Shown piece after piece: positions 23,461 through 34,826 of a stretch of 64,000 nt of DNA. The position numbers and the translations under genes are program-made. Below the pieces are notes generated by a model that had not been told where the DNA came from, did not search any database, and was given only the letters and a program-made list of their open reading frames with translations. The DNA is from Paramecium tetraurelia (Eukaryota > Ciliophora > Oligohymenophorea > Peniculida > Parameciidae): assembly GCF_000165425.1 (NCBI RefSeq), contig NW_001799632.1, forward strand, positions 202,897-266,896, read 5' to 3'. Every line of letters begins with the position of its first letter. The first letter of the stretch is position 1.

Positions 23461-25043
23461 CTATCACTTTTAATTAAATTTATTTCTGAATTTAATTACA
23501 TTCCCTAAATTTAAGATAAGCAGCTGCTTATCTTATTTTTGAAAAGCAAACGTTATTTTATCTCATCCATTTCAGACTATATTTTTACATTCTTGTATAT
23601 ATATAAATTTATCATCAAATAATAATATTTAAATCTCTTTATAATCTTTGAATACTTAAGCTCTAACTTCAGTATCACTCAGAATTTGTAGATTGAGACT
23701 TATTCACCCTTGGAAAATATCAATCTATGTATCGCTTTCATGGAATTCTATGTAATTCTTATTAAATTAAGCATATAAATTTCTATTAAACTTATAATTA
23801 TATTCTTACTAGTTAATTCCTTAAGATTTGCTTAAAATTTGTTATAGAGCCTGGATTCTTAATACTACAATATTAAAAGTCCACTTTTTGAGTGAGCTAA
23901 AATAAAAGTTTATAAAAAAGAGTTTATATAATCAATATCAAATAATTTAGAATGCAAATAATTATATAAAATATTCTCGCTTATAATTAATTTTTTTAGA
24001 ATGTTTATGAATAAAAACAATTGTTAAAATGTTCTAAATGCTTACATAAGATAGCTGAGTCAATTACAAATTTATACGATTTTATGCTGATAAGAATTAT
24101 AAATAATACAAGAATAGATACCTCAAATTTTTGAATGAGAATATAACCATATATTAATTAAAAGTTTTACTGACATGGCATCATTAAATCCAATATTTAT
24201 TAATTTGATTAATTAATGTAGTAATATATGATTTACTTGAATATCTAATACCAAAAAGCAATAGGATAAGCTTAAGAAATAATTAGAATTTAGGAAATCA
24301 TGATAAACTTGATATCTAGCTGAATATTTTTATAGTTTATTTGTTATCTATGAAAATAGAGTATTTTAACAAAATATAATTGCTGTATATTTATGATTTA
24401 ATATATATAATACTGTATTTATTTCAATTCATAAGGAGAGATAATAAAATAGATAATAATAGGATATATAAGACCTCCATTTACTTTATTAAATTGAATA
24501 TAAGTGTTTATGAATAAATCAATAAAAATATTCAAATATAATTCTTTATGAGTTTTAGTGGAAGAAACCAATATTTTTCTCAAATTTAATTTAAAATGTC
24601 AAAAGAAGATATCTTTGTATATAATTTTTAGATTTAGATTGGGTTAAAAATCTCGTTTGTAAATTTTAACTTTATACTAGCAAATTCAAAATCATTACAA
24701 GAAAGAAGAATAAAAATAATGAGTAAACTGAGTCGAAACAAAAATGAAATATAAATTAAACAATTAATTAGAGCTTTCTAATAACAAATTGGTATAAACA
24801 TCGTTTTGATTCTTAAGCCGTGATTCCATGGGAATAATTTGATTGAGTATAATACAAATTTAATTTTTTTGATTAAATGATGGAACTTAATCAAATCTTG
24901 AAGTGAATTTAAATACTAACTAAGAGTTGGAATTCTAAGTTTAATAGAAGAAATTGCTCAGTTAGATTAAGTTTGTTGTAATGAAAATATCAGTGATTGG
25001 CATAATTAATTTTAATATAAAATTAAACCTTATAAGATCACAT
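23461..25043. other. Largest gene-poor stretch in the window
   Basis: About 1.6 kb, very A/T-rich, without a reading frame of convincing protein composition on either strand. A plus-strand frame without TGA near 24550-24830 encodes a Lys/Ile/Asn-rich peptide and is about the length expected by chance when only TGA stops translation. It contains a 24-bp perfect palindrome (23512-23535). Confidence 0.5.
23512..23535. repeat. 24-bp perfect palindrome
   Basis: TAAGATAAGCAG followed immediately by its exact reverse complement CTGCTTATCTTA, with no spacer. It lies 52 bp upstream of the start of the minus-strand DMT transporter gene, in the position of a promoter or operator for that gene. It could bind a dimeric factor or form a cruciform. 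Confidence 0.55.
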
Positions 25044-25728
25044 ATGGACCTAAAGTGCAAGGATCAAGGCTAAAAAATAATATTAAAAAAAAAGGCTGGG
25101 CTTAAGTTAAAGAAGGCTCCTCAATTTCCTGGTATGTTGCTTTTTGTTAATTTTAGACAGAGTATTGACAGATGCCCTAGTTACACCATCGACTAATGTG
25201 AGAGAATCTCGAGAAAGCAATCTTCTCTAAGGGTTGGTATCGCCTATTGATGATGAAAAGACCAATCAATTCAACTTCTTCAACTGCAATTCCCAAAAAT
25301 AATTAGTTACTGTTAAAAAAGTGGATCCGATTGAGTAGATCAAGAGGATAATCTCCGAAAATGAAAGACTTCGATTGACGATAAATTAAAAGCAGAAAAT
25401 AATTGACACGAGGATGAAATAAAGAAAAGAAATCCCAGAACTCTTGTTGTCTCAAAGAAATTCGCGTAGTTTACTGCAACCTCATGAGAAATAGAATACT
25501 GCAGATGATTATGGATACTTTTTGGATAAGCAGTCAATATCTTAAAATTATAAACGTTCAATGTTGCCTCAGATTGAATCTAAGCAAAGTTCTCCAATAA
25601 CTCGAGATGAATGTGCTTTCACATTTGCAAATAATTTCTTTATCAAAGAACAAAAGGTCTCCCCTAAAAAAATCAATATGATGCAAGCTTTTCCTTAATT
25701 GCATTTGTAGAGAAAATTTTTTACTTGA
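25044..25728 (+). CDS. Hypothetical protein with short coiled coil
   Basis: 219 residues from ATG 25044 to TGA 25726 with one 25-nt intron (GTATGT...TTTTAG) after codon 31. The middle contains a short charged helix (VDPIEQIKRIISENERLRL followed by NQKQKIIDTRMKQRKE) and the rest is Ser/Gln-rich and probably disordered. Convergent with the kinase gene, whose stop lies 26 bp away. I recognise no family. The first 30 residues are very Lys-rich, so the true start could be a little further in. Confidence 0.6.
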
Positions 25729-25754
25729 TTTAAGTATATAAATCATTATTACTA

Positions 25755-26979
25755 TCATTTTTTTGGCTTTAAGAACTCAAGTGCCTCTTAATACAGAGCT
25801 TTTCGCAAGGCTTGTTCCTTAAGTTCAATATCATCGAAAGACCAATCGAAGGATTCCTTGCAAATCTGGGGTGGATGGTCGATGTATTGTTGCTTAAAGT
25901 ATGGATGCTCGATGCACTGTTAGATTGTAAAGCGTTTATTCGGATTGTAGACCTAAGATCAATGAAGGAAGTATACTAACATATGTTCCAACAAATCCAG
26001 AGCCAGAGGAGAGGCGAAGGGAAAAAAGTCTGCCCATTTGATGGCTTCTCTTTCTGGCAATTGCTATAGGAATTCAGTAGACTATTCATCAATTTCATAA
26101 GGCAGATCTTCCTATTTGGGTTTGCCAAGGACTGCCACTATTTTTTCAATTTATTCTTAATGATGCATGCCCTTAAACAAAATAGTTCTGCCTAATAGTT
26201 CTCCCAAAATGCAACCCAAAGACCAGATGTCTATTGCTTTGGTATATTCACTGGAGGACAGCAAAACCTCAGGAGCTCGATACCATCTCTGTACGACATA
26301 ATCAGTTTGAATTGAAGCATTCTCTAATACTTATTTTCGAGCTAAATTCAAATCCCCTATTTTTATATGGCAATTCGCATTTATAAATATGTTATTGGGT
26401 TTGAGATCTCTATGGATGATGTTGGCTGAATGCATATAATATAAACCACTGATGATCTGATACATGCACCAATTGATCTTCTTATCAGTCAAAGGTTAGG
26501 GAGATTGAATGACTTTTTCCAAATCCAGGTGCATTAGTTGAAACACCAAATACAAATCCTTGTAGGTGTCCTACTCATCAGGGATAATGATGTCTAGCAA
26601 TTTAACGATGTTGGGATTATCGAAGAACTCTACTTTTAAATGCTAATAATACTCAATAGTTTTATTTCTCTTAGCACCTTTTTTGCATCCAGCAAATCTC
26701 TGAAAACCATTGCAATCTAGAGATAATTGATGATCATACTTTCTTGATGGCGACGTCTATGTTATTCAATTTGTCCTTCCCTGAACAAACAAAGCCAAAG
26801 GCTCCATTTCCAATATTACGCTATAACTCATAATGAGTGTAAATTTCAAATGTGCCTCCACCACATTGGACTTTGTGTTTCAAAGGGATGGCCAGTCTAA
26901 TCTGAGGGGGTAACTTTTAAATTGTGGTTTCCTCGTTCTCAGCAATTTTCTTGAGAATAATGTCCTTCTTTTAATCCAT
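25755..26979 (-). CDS. MAP kinase-like protein kinase with TDY loop; frame broken in the alphaC region
   Basis: CMGC-group Ser/Thr kinase. Visible: glycine loop [19 protein letters not shown]-type alphaC leader [32 protein letters not shown], catalytic HRDLKPNN, a DFG position that reads GDLNLAR (26346-26354), activation-loop TDY in [27 protein letters not shown] and a kinase C-lobe ending in [20 protein letters not shown] is the MAPK phospho-acceptor pattern also found in plant and protist MAPKs. Two introns (23 and 24 nt) are solid. Between REIKLL and [10 protein letters not shown] the frame shifts; the only intron that repairs it is a 35-nt GTG...TAG segment (26643-26677) that would delete the conserved alphaC residues, giving 380 residues. 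Otherwise this is a one-base frameshift. Confidence 0.8.
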
Positions 26980-26992
26980 TATTATTTTATTA
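26980..26992. promoter_or_regulatory. 13-bp divergent spacer between two start codons
   Basis: The kinase gene's ATG (minus, 26979) and the TPR gene's ATG (plus, 26993) are 13 bp apart. Any shared promoter must reach into one or both coding regions, or the 5' untranslated leaders must overlap. Confidence 0.45.
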
Positions 26993-29310
26993 ATGAATAA
27001 TTAACAAATAATTTCAAATAACTCCAAGTAAGAACAACAGCCGGAAGAGGAATCTTATGATGAAGAAGACGACGATGACTTGTAAGAGTACACGCAATCG
27101 ACTAATCTAAAATAATTGTTCAAGAATTCGGGTAACTTCAAAAAAACCTAAAATTATTAGATTCTTTCATGCAGCAAATTAACCTCCTAAATGAATAGGC
27201 TACTGCTAAGATTAAGCAATAAAAACATAAAGAAGCATTGAAACTATTGCAACAATCTGAGCAGATGCTCGAAGTATCACTCATTTACATTTTTCTTAGT
27301 TTGCTGCCAGTTGCGGTAGAGTCATCGATAGGAACTTAATCATTATTATCTTGTATAACCAAGCATGTGCTTATCAATGGTATATGGTTATCCTTATTAT
27401 TACAGCCAATGGATCCTGGATAAATGCTCTAAGTATCTGGATGGAGTCATCTACAACATGGAAATTGGCATCAAAGAAGATGAGCAGGATTTGCAGACTC
27501 TTCCCAACATGTAAGAGAAACAAGCGCAACTCATCAAGAGATAAGCATTTCTAGTTAAAGCATACCTGTAATACACTGCAATACTGAGTTAATTAGGAAA
27601 GTAATTTACAATATATACATAGACACAAGTAAGCGTTGCTTAATTCCCAAAAAGCAGCTCAAACCATGAGAGAGTTGTTTAAGGTAGCCAACTCTTTTTG
27701 CCAGTCGTGGCTACAGGTTAACGGCTCTCAGGGGACTGCCACAACATCATAATCTAATGTATCTGTCAGAAGTAAGTTACTGTTCTTATAATCAAGATGA
27801 GTCCTCTCATAATCTGGATAAAAAGAAGAAGAGCTAAACTTATCAACTCAAAGATGAAATCGAATTTGGGAGGGTTGTCATTGATGGTGCCCAAGATGTA
27901 TTGAAGGATATGATTAAATAAGAGGATTTGTCCTCTGTTCGTTTAGATCAAAAATAGTTACTCAAAGAAACCAAACGGCAATTATACAATTGGAGAAACA
28001 ACCCAGAAAATAATGATAAATCAATCAGAAAAGAGTTAAAGTTAGTGACTCAAAATGAAGAATATAGATCTTTGTTAGGTAATCAAAACTTGGCTGATTG
28101 GATTAAGAACTTTAATATTGGCTCAATTATGCATATGGCTCCTCAAATTTATGAGGAATTCACATAATTTGGGGAAATGATTTTGGAATTAGCTAAGAGG
28201 TAACTATTGGAAAAAGTCATCTATCTCTCAATATCATATTTCACCATTGCAACTGAATTGAGATTTGTTGAATTAGAAAAAGCCAAATAACATGGTGTCA
28301 AAGACGATAAAATCAATACTGAAGAGTTTAAACTGAGTGAGCTATACCATCTTAAATCTATAGAAATCGCTTGTAGACATATCTAATATCAATCACCATA
28401 CATTTCTCATCTTATTACTAGCTATCATAAACATTATAATATTAATCTTGACGTTATTCGAGAAGAATCTTTACAATCGACAGCATCTGAAAAGATAGTA
28501 GAAGAATAAGAGTAACCTAAAGTTAAAGGGAAGATGTTGCAAATATAAGTTAATAAAGAACTTCCAAATTCAAAATTTGAAAAATAAGATCAATCTCCAA
28601 AGCTCACAGGTAATTTCATTAAATCGTTTCTTAATTCCAGATCACCTCCAAAATAATCTCAAAAATAATCAGTCAAAAATTTAATTAGCGAAACAGTCAA
28701 AATTTAAACCAATCTTTTAGAATAAATGATTAATAAAAAAAGAGGGTCAGACTCATCTCCAACCAATTAAAGGAACTCAATCAAATAATAGAACTAAGCA
28801 GATTTTGATTTCAGTGTCTATTTAAAAAAACAATCTAACCCATGTAACACTAGCAATTTAAACACTGATACTACACAAGACATTGTTAATAGTGCCATGA
28901 CCATTCAATTATAGCCATATAAGAATAACAGTATCAAAAATACTCTAAATAATATGATTAAACAGTCAAGTCCAACTAACAACAATAATACACAGTTAAA
29001 GACTTTTCTTTCAGATGCTTGTAGGACAGAAAGATAAGTAATGACTGAACAATAGAATTCTTACACTCCTATTAGTTATAGAGTTAATAATCGATCTCCT
29101 GATTCATCTTATCTGAATGCCCAAAAATAGCGTTAACAATAACTGCATCATAATAAAACTCCTCAAAATAGACCAAGAACAAATACTGAATAACAATACC
29201 TATAGCCATGTATTTAAATCTAATATATATATATAGCATTTCCATTAAAATTGGAAACAATTCAGCAGCTATTAAGAAATAAAGCAATTAATAATCCGAA
29301 AGTAAAATGA
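26993..29310 (+). CDS. TPR-repeat protein, probably ciliary, function unknown
   Basis: About 720 residues from ATG 26993 to TGA 29308 after six introns (29, 26, 26, 22, 25 and 27 nt). The N-terminus is acidic (EEESYDEEDDDD). TPR-like helix pairs follow: KIKQQKHKEALKLLQQSEQMLE, the ILYNQACAYQW block, and AFLVKAYLQYTAILSQLGKHKQALLNSQKAAQTM (about residues 60-230). A second helical region (DWIKNFNIGSIMHMAP...KRQLLEKVIYLSISYFTIATELRFVE) lies at about 330-440, and the last 250 residues are Ser/Asn/Gln-rich. Conserved hydrophobic segments and exact intron restoration support the model. The TPR region would mediate protein binding. Convergent with the degraded coiled-coil frame, whose end is 7 bp away. 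Confidence 0.75.
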
Positions 29311-29317
29311 AGATTAT

Positions 29318-29905
29318 TCAATTTTTCTTAATTTTATAATCATCTATCATACCTCTCAATGTTAAATATAATTAATAATCAACTTTTTTAAACTATTTAA
29401 AGAATTTATTAGTTTCATCTAATTTACCCCCCTCCTTGTTAACTGCATGAGCAGCACCAGCTTTTACAGAATTTAAAATTATAATTTTGATCCTTACTCT
29501 CATTCTATCAAGAATTTTTACTTTTTCTTCATTTAAACTAATCTCTTCTTCCTCTATTTTTTAGAATTATCATCTTATTCATTTTTGCTTTTTCTTTTTA
29601 TTCTTTTGCATTCTTCTTTCATTTATTCTTATTTTATTATCGTTCTCATTTCAATAATTATTATTCCCTGCTAATCTTGATTAATTCACTCTTCTCCTCA
29701 AAATAACTGCTTCTTTATCAACAACTTCTATTTGATATTATTATTTTCAATTTTTTTTATTCTTATGGTTTAGGTGGTATTATCCAATAAATCTTTAATT
29801 ATATCATTTCTAATTAGCTGTTTTCCAGTTCAAAGTCTTTGCTATTTTTGTTTAACTTAGTGATTAGAACTAATAAACTTAAAAATTCTATTGTTTCATC
29901 AAAAA
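29318..29905 (-). pseudogene. Frameshifted coiled-coil gene remnant
   Basis: On the minus strand, protein-like segments occur one after another in changing frames: DETIEFLSLLVLITKLNKN, then NDIIKDLLDNTTQTI, then ELIKISREQQLLK, MKEECKRIKRKSKNEQDD, then EEEISLNEEKVKILDRM running into KAGAAHAVNKEGGKLDETNK and ending DDYKIKKN at TGA 29318. There is no GT...AG pair at the frame changes that could be an intron, so single-base indels are the simplest reading. The protein was a Lys/Glu-rich coiled coil. Recent whole-genome duplications in Paramecium leave many decaying copies; this fits that pattern but is not proved. Confidence 0.45.
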
Positions 29906-30145
29906 TTAAAATACTTTATTTAATGCCTATTTATTTTATAAATATTAATTTGTTAAATTTAAATACTTTTATTTATAATTAGCAAATATGACTAAGAACT
30001 GATTGTTGCTGATGAATTCTTTCAAATTTTTTAAAACATGAAGATGTTAAGGATGAGCTTTGAAAAATGGAAATTTTGTTGCTTAATGTTTATTTGTATA
30101 GTGTTGTAAATTAATAATATTTACTTTTGTAATTTTATTTAATAA
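29906..30145. other. Intergenic region upstream of the second SLC44 gene
   Basis: About 240 bp, A/T-rich, between the coiled-coil remnant (minus) and the SLC44 start (plus); probably the promoter and leader of the latter. No motif recognised. Confidence 0.4.
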
Positions 30146-32269
30146 ATGAGAAAAAATAATAAAGTTTAACCTGCCAACTAAGTATAGGTGGTTGCATAGG
30201 GTACCATAAGTCCAGAGATCTCATAGAAGGCTCTCACAACAATACCAGATCAATAAGGGAATTAGAAATAATTAGATCCTCGACTTATTGCTGGACCTTT
30301 GGCAGAAAGAGGTTGTACTGATATACTTTGCTTACTACTTTTTATTGCTGGGATGGCTATATTGATGTATTTACCCTATTTAAAGTAGATTCATCTCCAA
30401 AGAGGCTTATTCAAAGGGAGAACCAAAACGACTTCTTGCAATGTACGATCCAAATGGTAAAGAATGTTAAATATTCAATGAAAGGTGTGCCTTGTGGATT
30501 CGACACAAATGTGGATTACCCTTATTTGTATTTTGCAATACCTTTTGGAGATTACTTTAATAGAACAGTGTGTGTGAAAGAATGTCCTTTGTATGCAGAT
30601 GAAACTAGCAAGCCAACATCTCTGGATTGTCAACCAAACAATTTGGTTAAGAGTTGTGACTAGAAATGCGATGCTGCTAGTGCACTCAAGACTTTGGCAA
30701 CGTCTAATAGCACTGCTATATTCAAAGATTTCGTCTGTATCTTTAATTCATCAATCTGTAAAATGTGATTAAGATGTTTAAGTATTTGATCGAGTTTGTT
30801 ATCCAGATGCCTTGTTGGCACTATTTGATAATTACCAAGAGTATGGATCCTAATTTGCCATGGATGTTCTTACCGGTTACATCGAAGATTTAACATAAAC
30901 AAAGGAGGCTATTTATTGCTCATTTGCAGTGGCATTCTTAATGGGGTATATAGGTTAAACTATAGCATAGAATAATATATTTGTATTTCACAAGATTGCT
31001 AGCTGGAGTACTGGTTTGGACATCCATATTTCTCTTTTTAGTAGGATTGGGATTTGGAACCTATTGGTGTCATCAACAAGATCTCTATTACTAAGATATT
31101 ATGAATGACACAACTGGCAAGTACACAGTTGAACAAACCAATAAAGCCACAGATAATTAATTAACATTCCAATATTTGACATATGTTATGTATGCTATCT
31201 GTGCCTTTGCTGTTATGGGATTGATCTGCATTTTCAATAAGATAAGATTGGCTATAGCTGTTATTAAGACTGCAGCCATGTGTGTCAAGGATCATTTCCT
31301 ACTAATCTTTGTTCCTTAAATTACAGCTATAGTATTGGCAGGCCTCTGGTTTTGGTGGATCTACACTGCAGCATACGTGTATGCAGTTGGAGATATTAAA
31401 GGAACAGGCAGCAGTCCATTTGCTGAAGTCACACATACTGAATTGCAAATATAATATATTTGGTATTTCATATTTGGTGGATTATGGATAAATGCATTCA
31501 TTTAGGCCATTAATAACTTTGTGATAGCCTCTACTTGTTGTTTTTGGTACTTTGCACAACAAGGTGCTGGAGGTGATGAAAGAGCCATTTCATAATCTCT
31601 CTATAGAGTCTTCAGATATCATGCAGGTTCCTTAGCATTTGGTTCTTTGATCTTGGCTATTGTATAACTCATCAGAATCATGTTGGAATATATTAGATAT
31701 CAAACTGAGAAAGTGGCTGGTTCTGAAAATAAAGCAGTCAAATGTTTATTAAGATGTTTGAGTTGCTGCATGGCATGTTTTGAAAGGTTCATTAGATTTT
31801 TGAATAATAATGCCTACATTATGATTGCTCTAACTGGTAAAAACTTTTGTTCTGCTGCTAAAGCTGCCTTTGAAACTATATGGGCTAATAGTATGAGATT
31901 TTCTTTAGTTAATGGTATTGGAGGGGCATTCATTTTTGTTGGTAAATTCTGCATCTCAATTGTCACTTTAATGATCTTTTATTATGTAATTACAACTATG
32001 GATTACTTTAAAGAAAAGATTTTCTCTCCAGTTTTCCCCTGCATTGTAATAATATTAATAAAATTACTTAGGTTGTTTTCATCATTGCTTATGCATTAGC
32101 TGTGCTTTTCATGTCAATATATGGGATGGCATGTGATGCAGTGCTATTATGTTTTATTTTTGATGAAGATTTAAATAAATAAAATGGTGGCCAAAGTGCT
32201 TCCAGATGTCCTGAAACTTTAAAGGAATTTCTTGAACAACCAGAGATGGCAAATCTAAAATAAGCATGA
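30146..32269 (+). CDS. Choline transporter-like protein (SLC44/CTL family), second copy
   Basis: 665 residues from ATG 30146 to TGA 32267 after five introns (22, 28, 25, 25 and 26 nt). Family features: GCTDILCLLLFIAGMAIL (first helix, with the typical C-T-D-[IV] entry), YDPNGVPCGFD, YLYFAIPF...RTVCVKECP, a Cys-rich extracellular region, about ten hydrophobic helices including GPV-free segments such as LAGLWFWWIYTAAYVYAVG, NNNAYIMIALTGKNFCSAAKAAFE and C-terminal SIYGMACDAVLLCFIFDED. These are all standard CTL blocks, so this is a full, apparently intact transporter for choline or related amines. N-terminal 55 residues are cytosolic and Gln-rich. Intron 2 falls exactly in the Asp-x-Asn-Gly motif, as it does in the paralogue at 18584-20609, indicating shared descent. 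Confidence 0.9.
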
Positions 32270-32285
32270 TTTAATATAATAAATA

Positions 32286-34810
32286 ATGATTTAAAATTCT
32301 ACAACAACACCTCCAAATGAGGATTCTCTGTGCAAACCTATTATTCAGCTCATGTCGACTATGAATTAGCAATAAATGAGAGTGCGTAAGCCTTCTGAAG
32401 AAAGTCGAAAAATTCAATCTGAAACTCAATAAATGAAGATTACTCATCCAAAATCACCTACTTTAACATAAGTCAGTGTATAGATCGCATCAGACAGAGC
32501 GTCACCGCATAATTAACAAGATTTGCTTCTCATAAACGAAGAACCCAGCAACAAGGAGGAATCTCAATAACTAAGCATGATTAAAAAGATGAAGCATTCA
32601 GATCAATTATATAGGAAGTCTATTTTTAATAAAAGCAGAAACTCTTAGTCATCAATGTCTCTACTTTACAGAGAGAAAGCAACACTTATTTAGAATCTAA
32701 TTATTTCAAAAAAGCAATTTAAGCTGATAAATGATTTGTCAGCCTAATACTTTGTCCCTTTAAAAGATTAAATAGAAAAATTCCTTAAAAGTGAATGTGT
32801 TCCCAAATTGTTCCTATTCAGTCTGTATTTCATTTTTCTGTTATTCTATTTAACAGTCCTATTAATCGAAATTGGGTGCAATTAATTGGCTATATCAAAT
32901 TTGGCTATATTCTAGTACATATTGTTAATCACTCAAGTAATGGACTTTTCAAATCAAGTGATTTCTTATAGGGGGAACATTGGGAATATCATAGTTGATA
33001 ATTTGGGATTAATACCATTTATTTCATATCAAATTGACAATTAATAATCATAGAAGTTAATTTATTTATTGTATTTGATCAGAATTAGGAAAATTAATAA
33101 TTTTATTCAGAATTTAAATTTCTACTCTAATTAATAAGATTACATCTTTATCATCCAGACAGCCATCTAATTACACTTTTCTACTTGTATGGCTTAGACC
33201 ATCATTTTTATGTTCGCTTTATCCCAATAAGACTACATCATCTACATACAAAGTATATTTACCTTAATATTCATAACTCCTTAGATATCGGGTCAATACT
33301 ACTTTCTTATTTATCTGATTAAGATCTTATTGATAATATTCTACTTTTACAAGTTCAAACAAATCATGAATTACCAGTCACTTTCACTTGATTAATACTT
33401 GAATTACTAGCCAAATACATAAAAGTTGATCTATGAATACACCCATTAAATTAGAGAGAATATTTTCGATATCAATTTGATGCCTAGTTTTTTGTAAAGG
33501 AAGATGAAGAGAGAGAAGTATTTTAAGATTTTGTCCGAAATCCCAATATTTAATGCATCCTTCTCTACATAGACTTTACTCAATATTTGTGATCTGATTC
33601 AAGAGCAAATATTAAGACCCAATGAAATTATAGTGCAAAAATAAGCATTGTACATTCATCTGCAAGGAGTAATCTAATTGGTTTAAAAGAACGATTCCTC
33701 TCTACAGGAGTTTAAATTAACTAAAATTAGAAATCCTTATTCAATCTTTAACAACATAGCCTTTTTTAAAAATTAGATGTAAGGAATTCAGTTTGAGAGC
33801 ATAGGACACTCGAAAGTAGCTTGTTTAAATTCTTAATCATTTCATCAATTAATTAAACAGTGTCCAAAAGAATTTTAAAAGTACAGAATGTTGGTAGATA
33901 CCATTGTATTAGACAATGATCCAAAATTGGCTAACATTTTTTGTTTTGGATGCCATTAAGCTCATGATATCACACAATGCCCTTTTGTCAATTATAAGCC
34001 TAATAAATATTTTATAATTAATAGTGATAAAAATCATAAAGTATAAAGCAGAGTGTCAGATTTCAAAAGAGTAATATTCTTTTATAATATAATTAGGAAG
34101 TACAGACAAAAAAGACGAAAATACTCATTAAATCAGCAAATGCTTAGGAAGATTCAGAATCCTTTGAGTCGGAAGAGAAGGATAAGGTTGCACCCTTCAA
34201 TAAGATTCTACCTTCATCTAATTCATCCTTAAGTTTGAATAACAACAATAATCCAATAAATTAACTTGAAATAAGTTCAGTTCCTTATGTGAGTTATTCT
34301 CACAGTGGATAGACACTCTATTCTAAAAAGATGGATTCAGATAACCATTTTTCTGTTTAAGGAGTAAGCAGCAGTAACAGCAGTAGAAAAATAATCTAGA
34401 ATGAAGGGAAAGAAGTAGGCCAGTCTAAATTCTAAAAATATGGACAGTTGGAAGAAATGTAGGGATCCTCCTTTTAATTAAATCCCTTATAGAGGGTGCA
34501 AGATAGCTTATTGTAAACTAGGATAAAATACAAAAAGAATATAGCTGATAAACAAGCATAATATTAGAAATATCAAACAGATGTCTAGCAGAAACAGCAA
34601 AAACGAAATTTAAGAAAAAATTAAACAATGATGAGCAATAGTTCAGTAGTTGATAATCCAAAAAAAGGCAGAATTTCAATTGAAGGTAATTTTATGCAAT
34701 CATTTGAAAAAATTAGTCAGTTTGATGACTATTTTCCACATTACAATGTAGATAAATAAATAAATAATTATTAAAGAATTTAATCGATTAATAAAGATAG
34801 TAATTAATGA
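32286..34810 (+). CDS. Cyclic-nucleotide-binding membrane protein (CNG/HCN-like, pore signature not seen)
   Basis: 832 residues; one 26-nt intron (GTAATATTC...AATTAG, near 34070) restores the frame to TGA 34808. Residues about 175-370 hold five to six hydrophobic helices, including a DNLGLIPFISYQ segment like the S2-S3 region and a basic LIRIRKINNFIQ segment like S4. Residues about 415-540 form a cyclic-nucleotide-binding domain: ILSEIPIFNASFS, LRPNEIIVQK, YIHLQGVIQLV and the ciliate-typical CFGCHQAHDITQCP following it. In the pore region, where CNG/K+ channels carry T-x-[GVI]-G-[YF]-G, I read TLIFITPQISGQ, so the selectivity filter is missing or very divergent. The long C-terminus is Ser/Asn/Gln-rich with a coiled coil. 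It could be a channel subunit that works only with partners, or a non-conducting cAMP/cGMP sensor. Confidence 0.75.
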
Positions 34811-34826
34811 GAGCAAAGATATATGT

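Noticed and set aside
24550-24830. TGA-free plus-strand frame in the gene-poor region
   Set aside because: 96 codons without TGA is near what chance gives when only TGA stops translation in A/T-rich DNA; composition is Lys/Ile/Asn-biased and no motif is seen.
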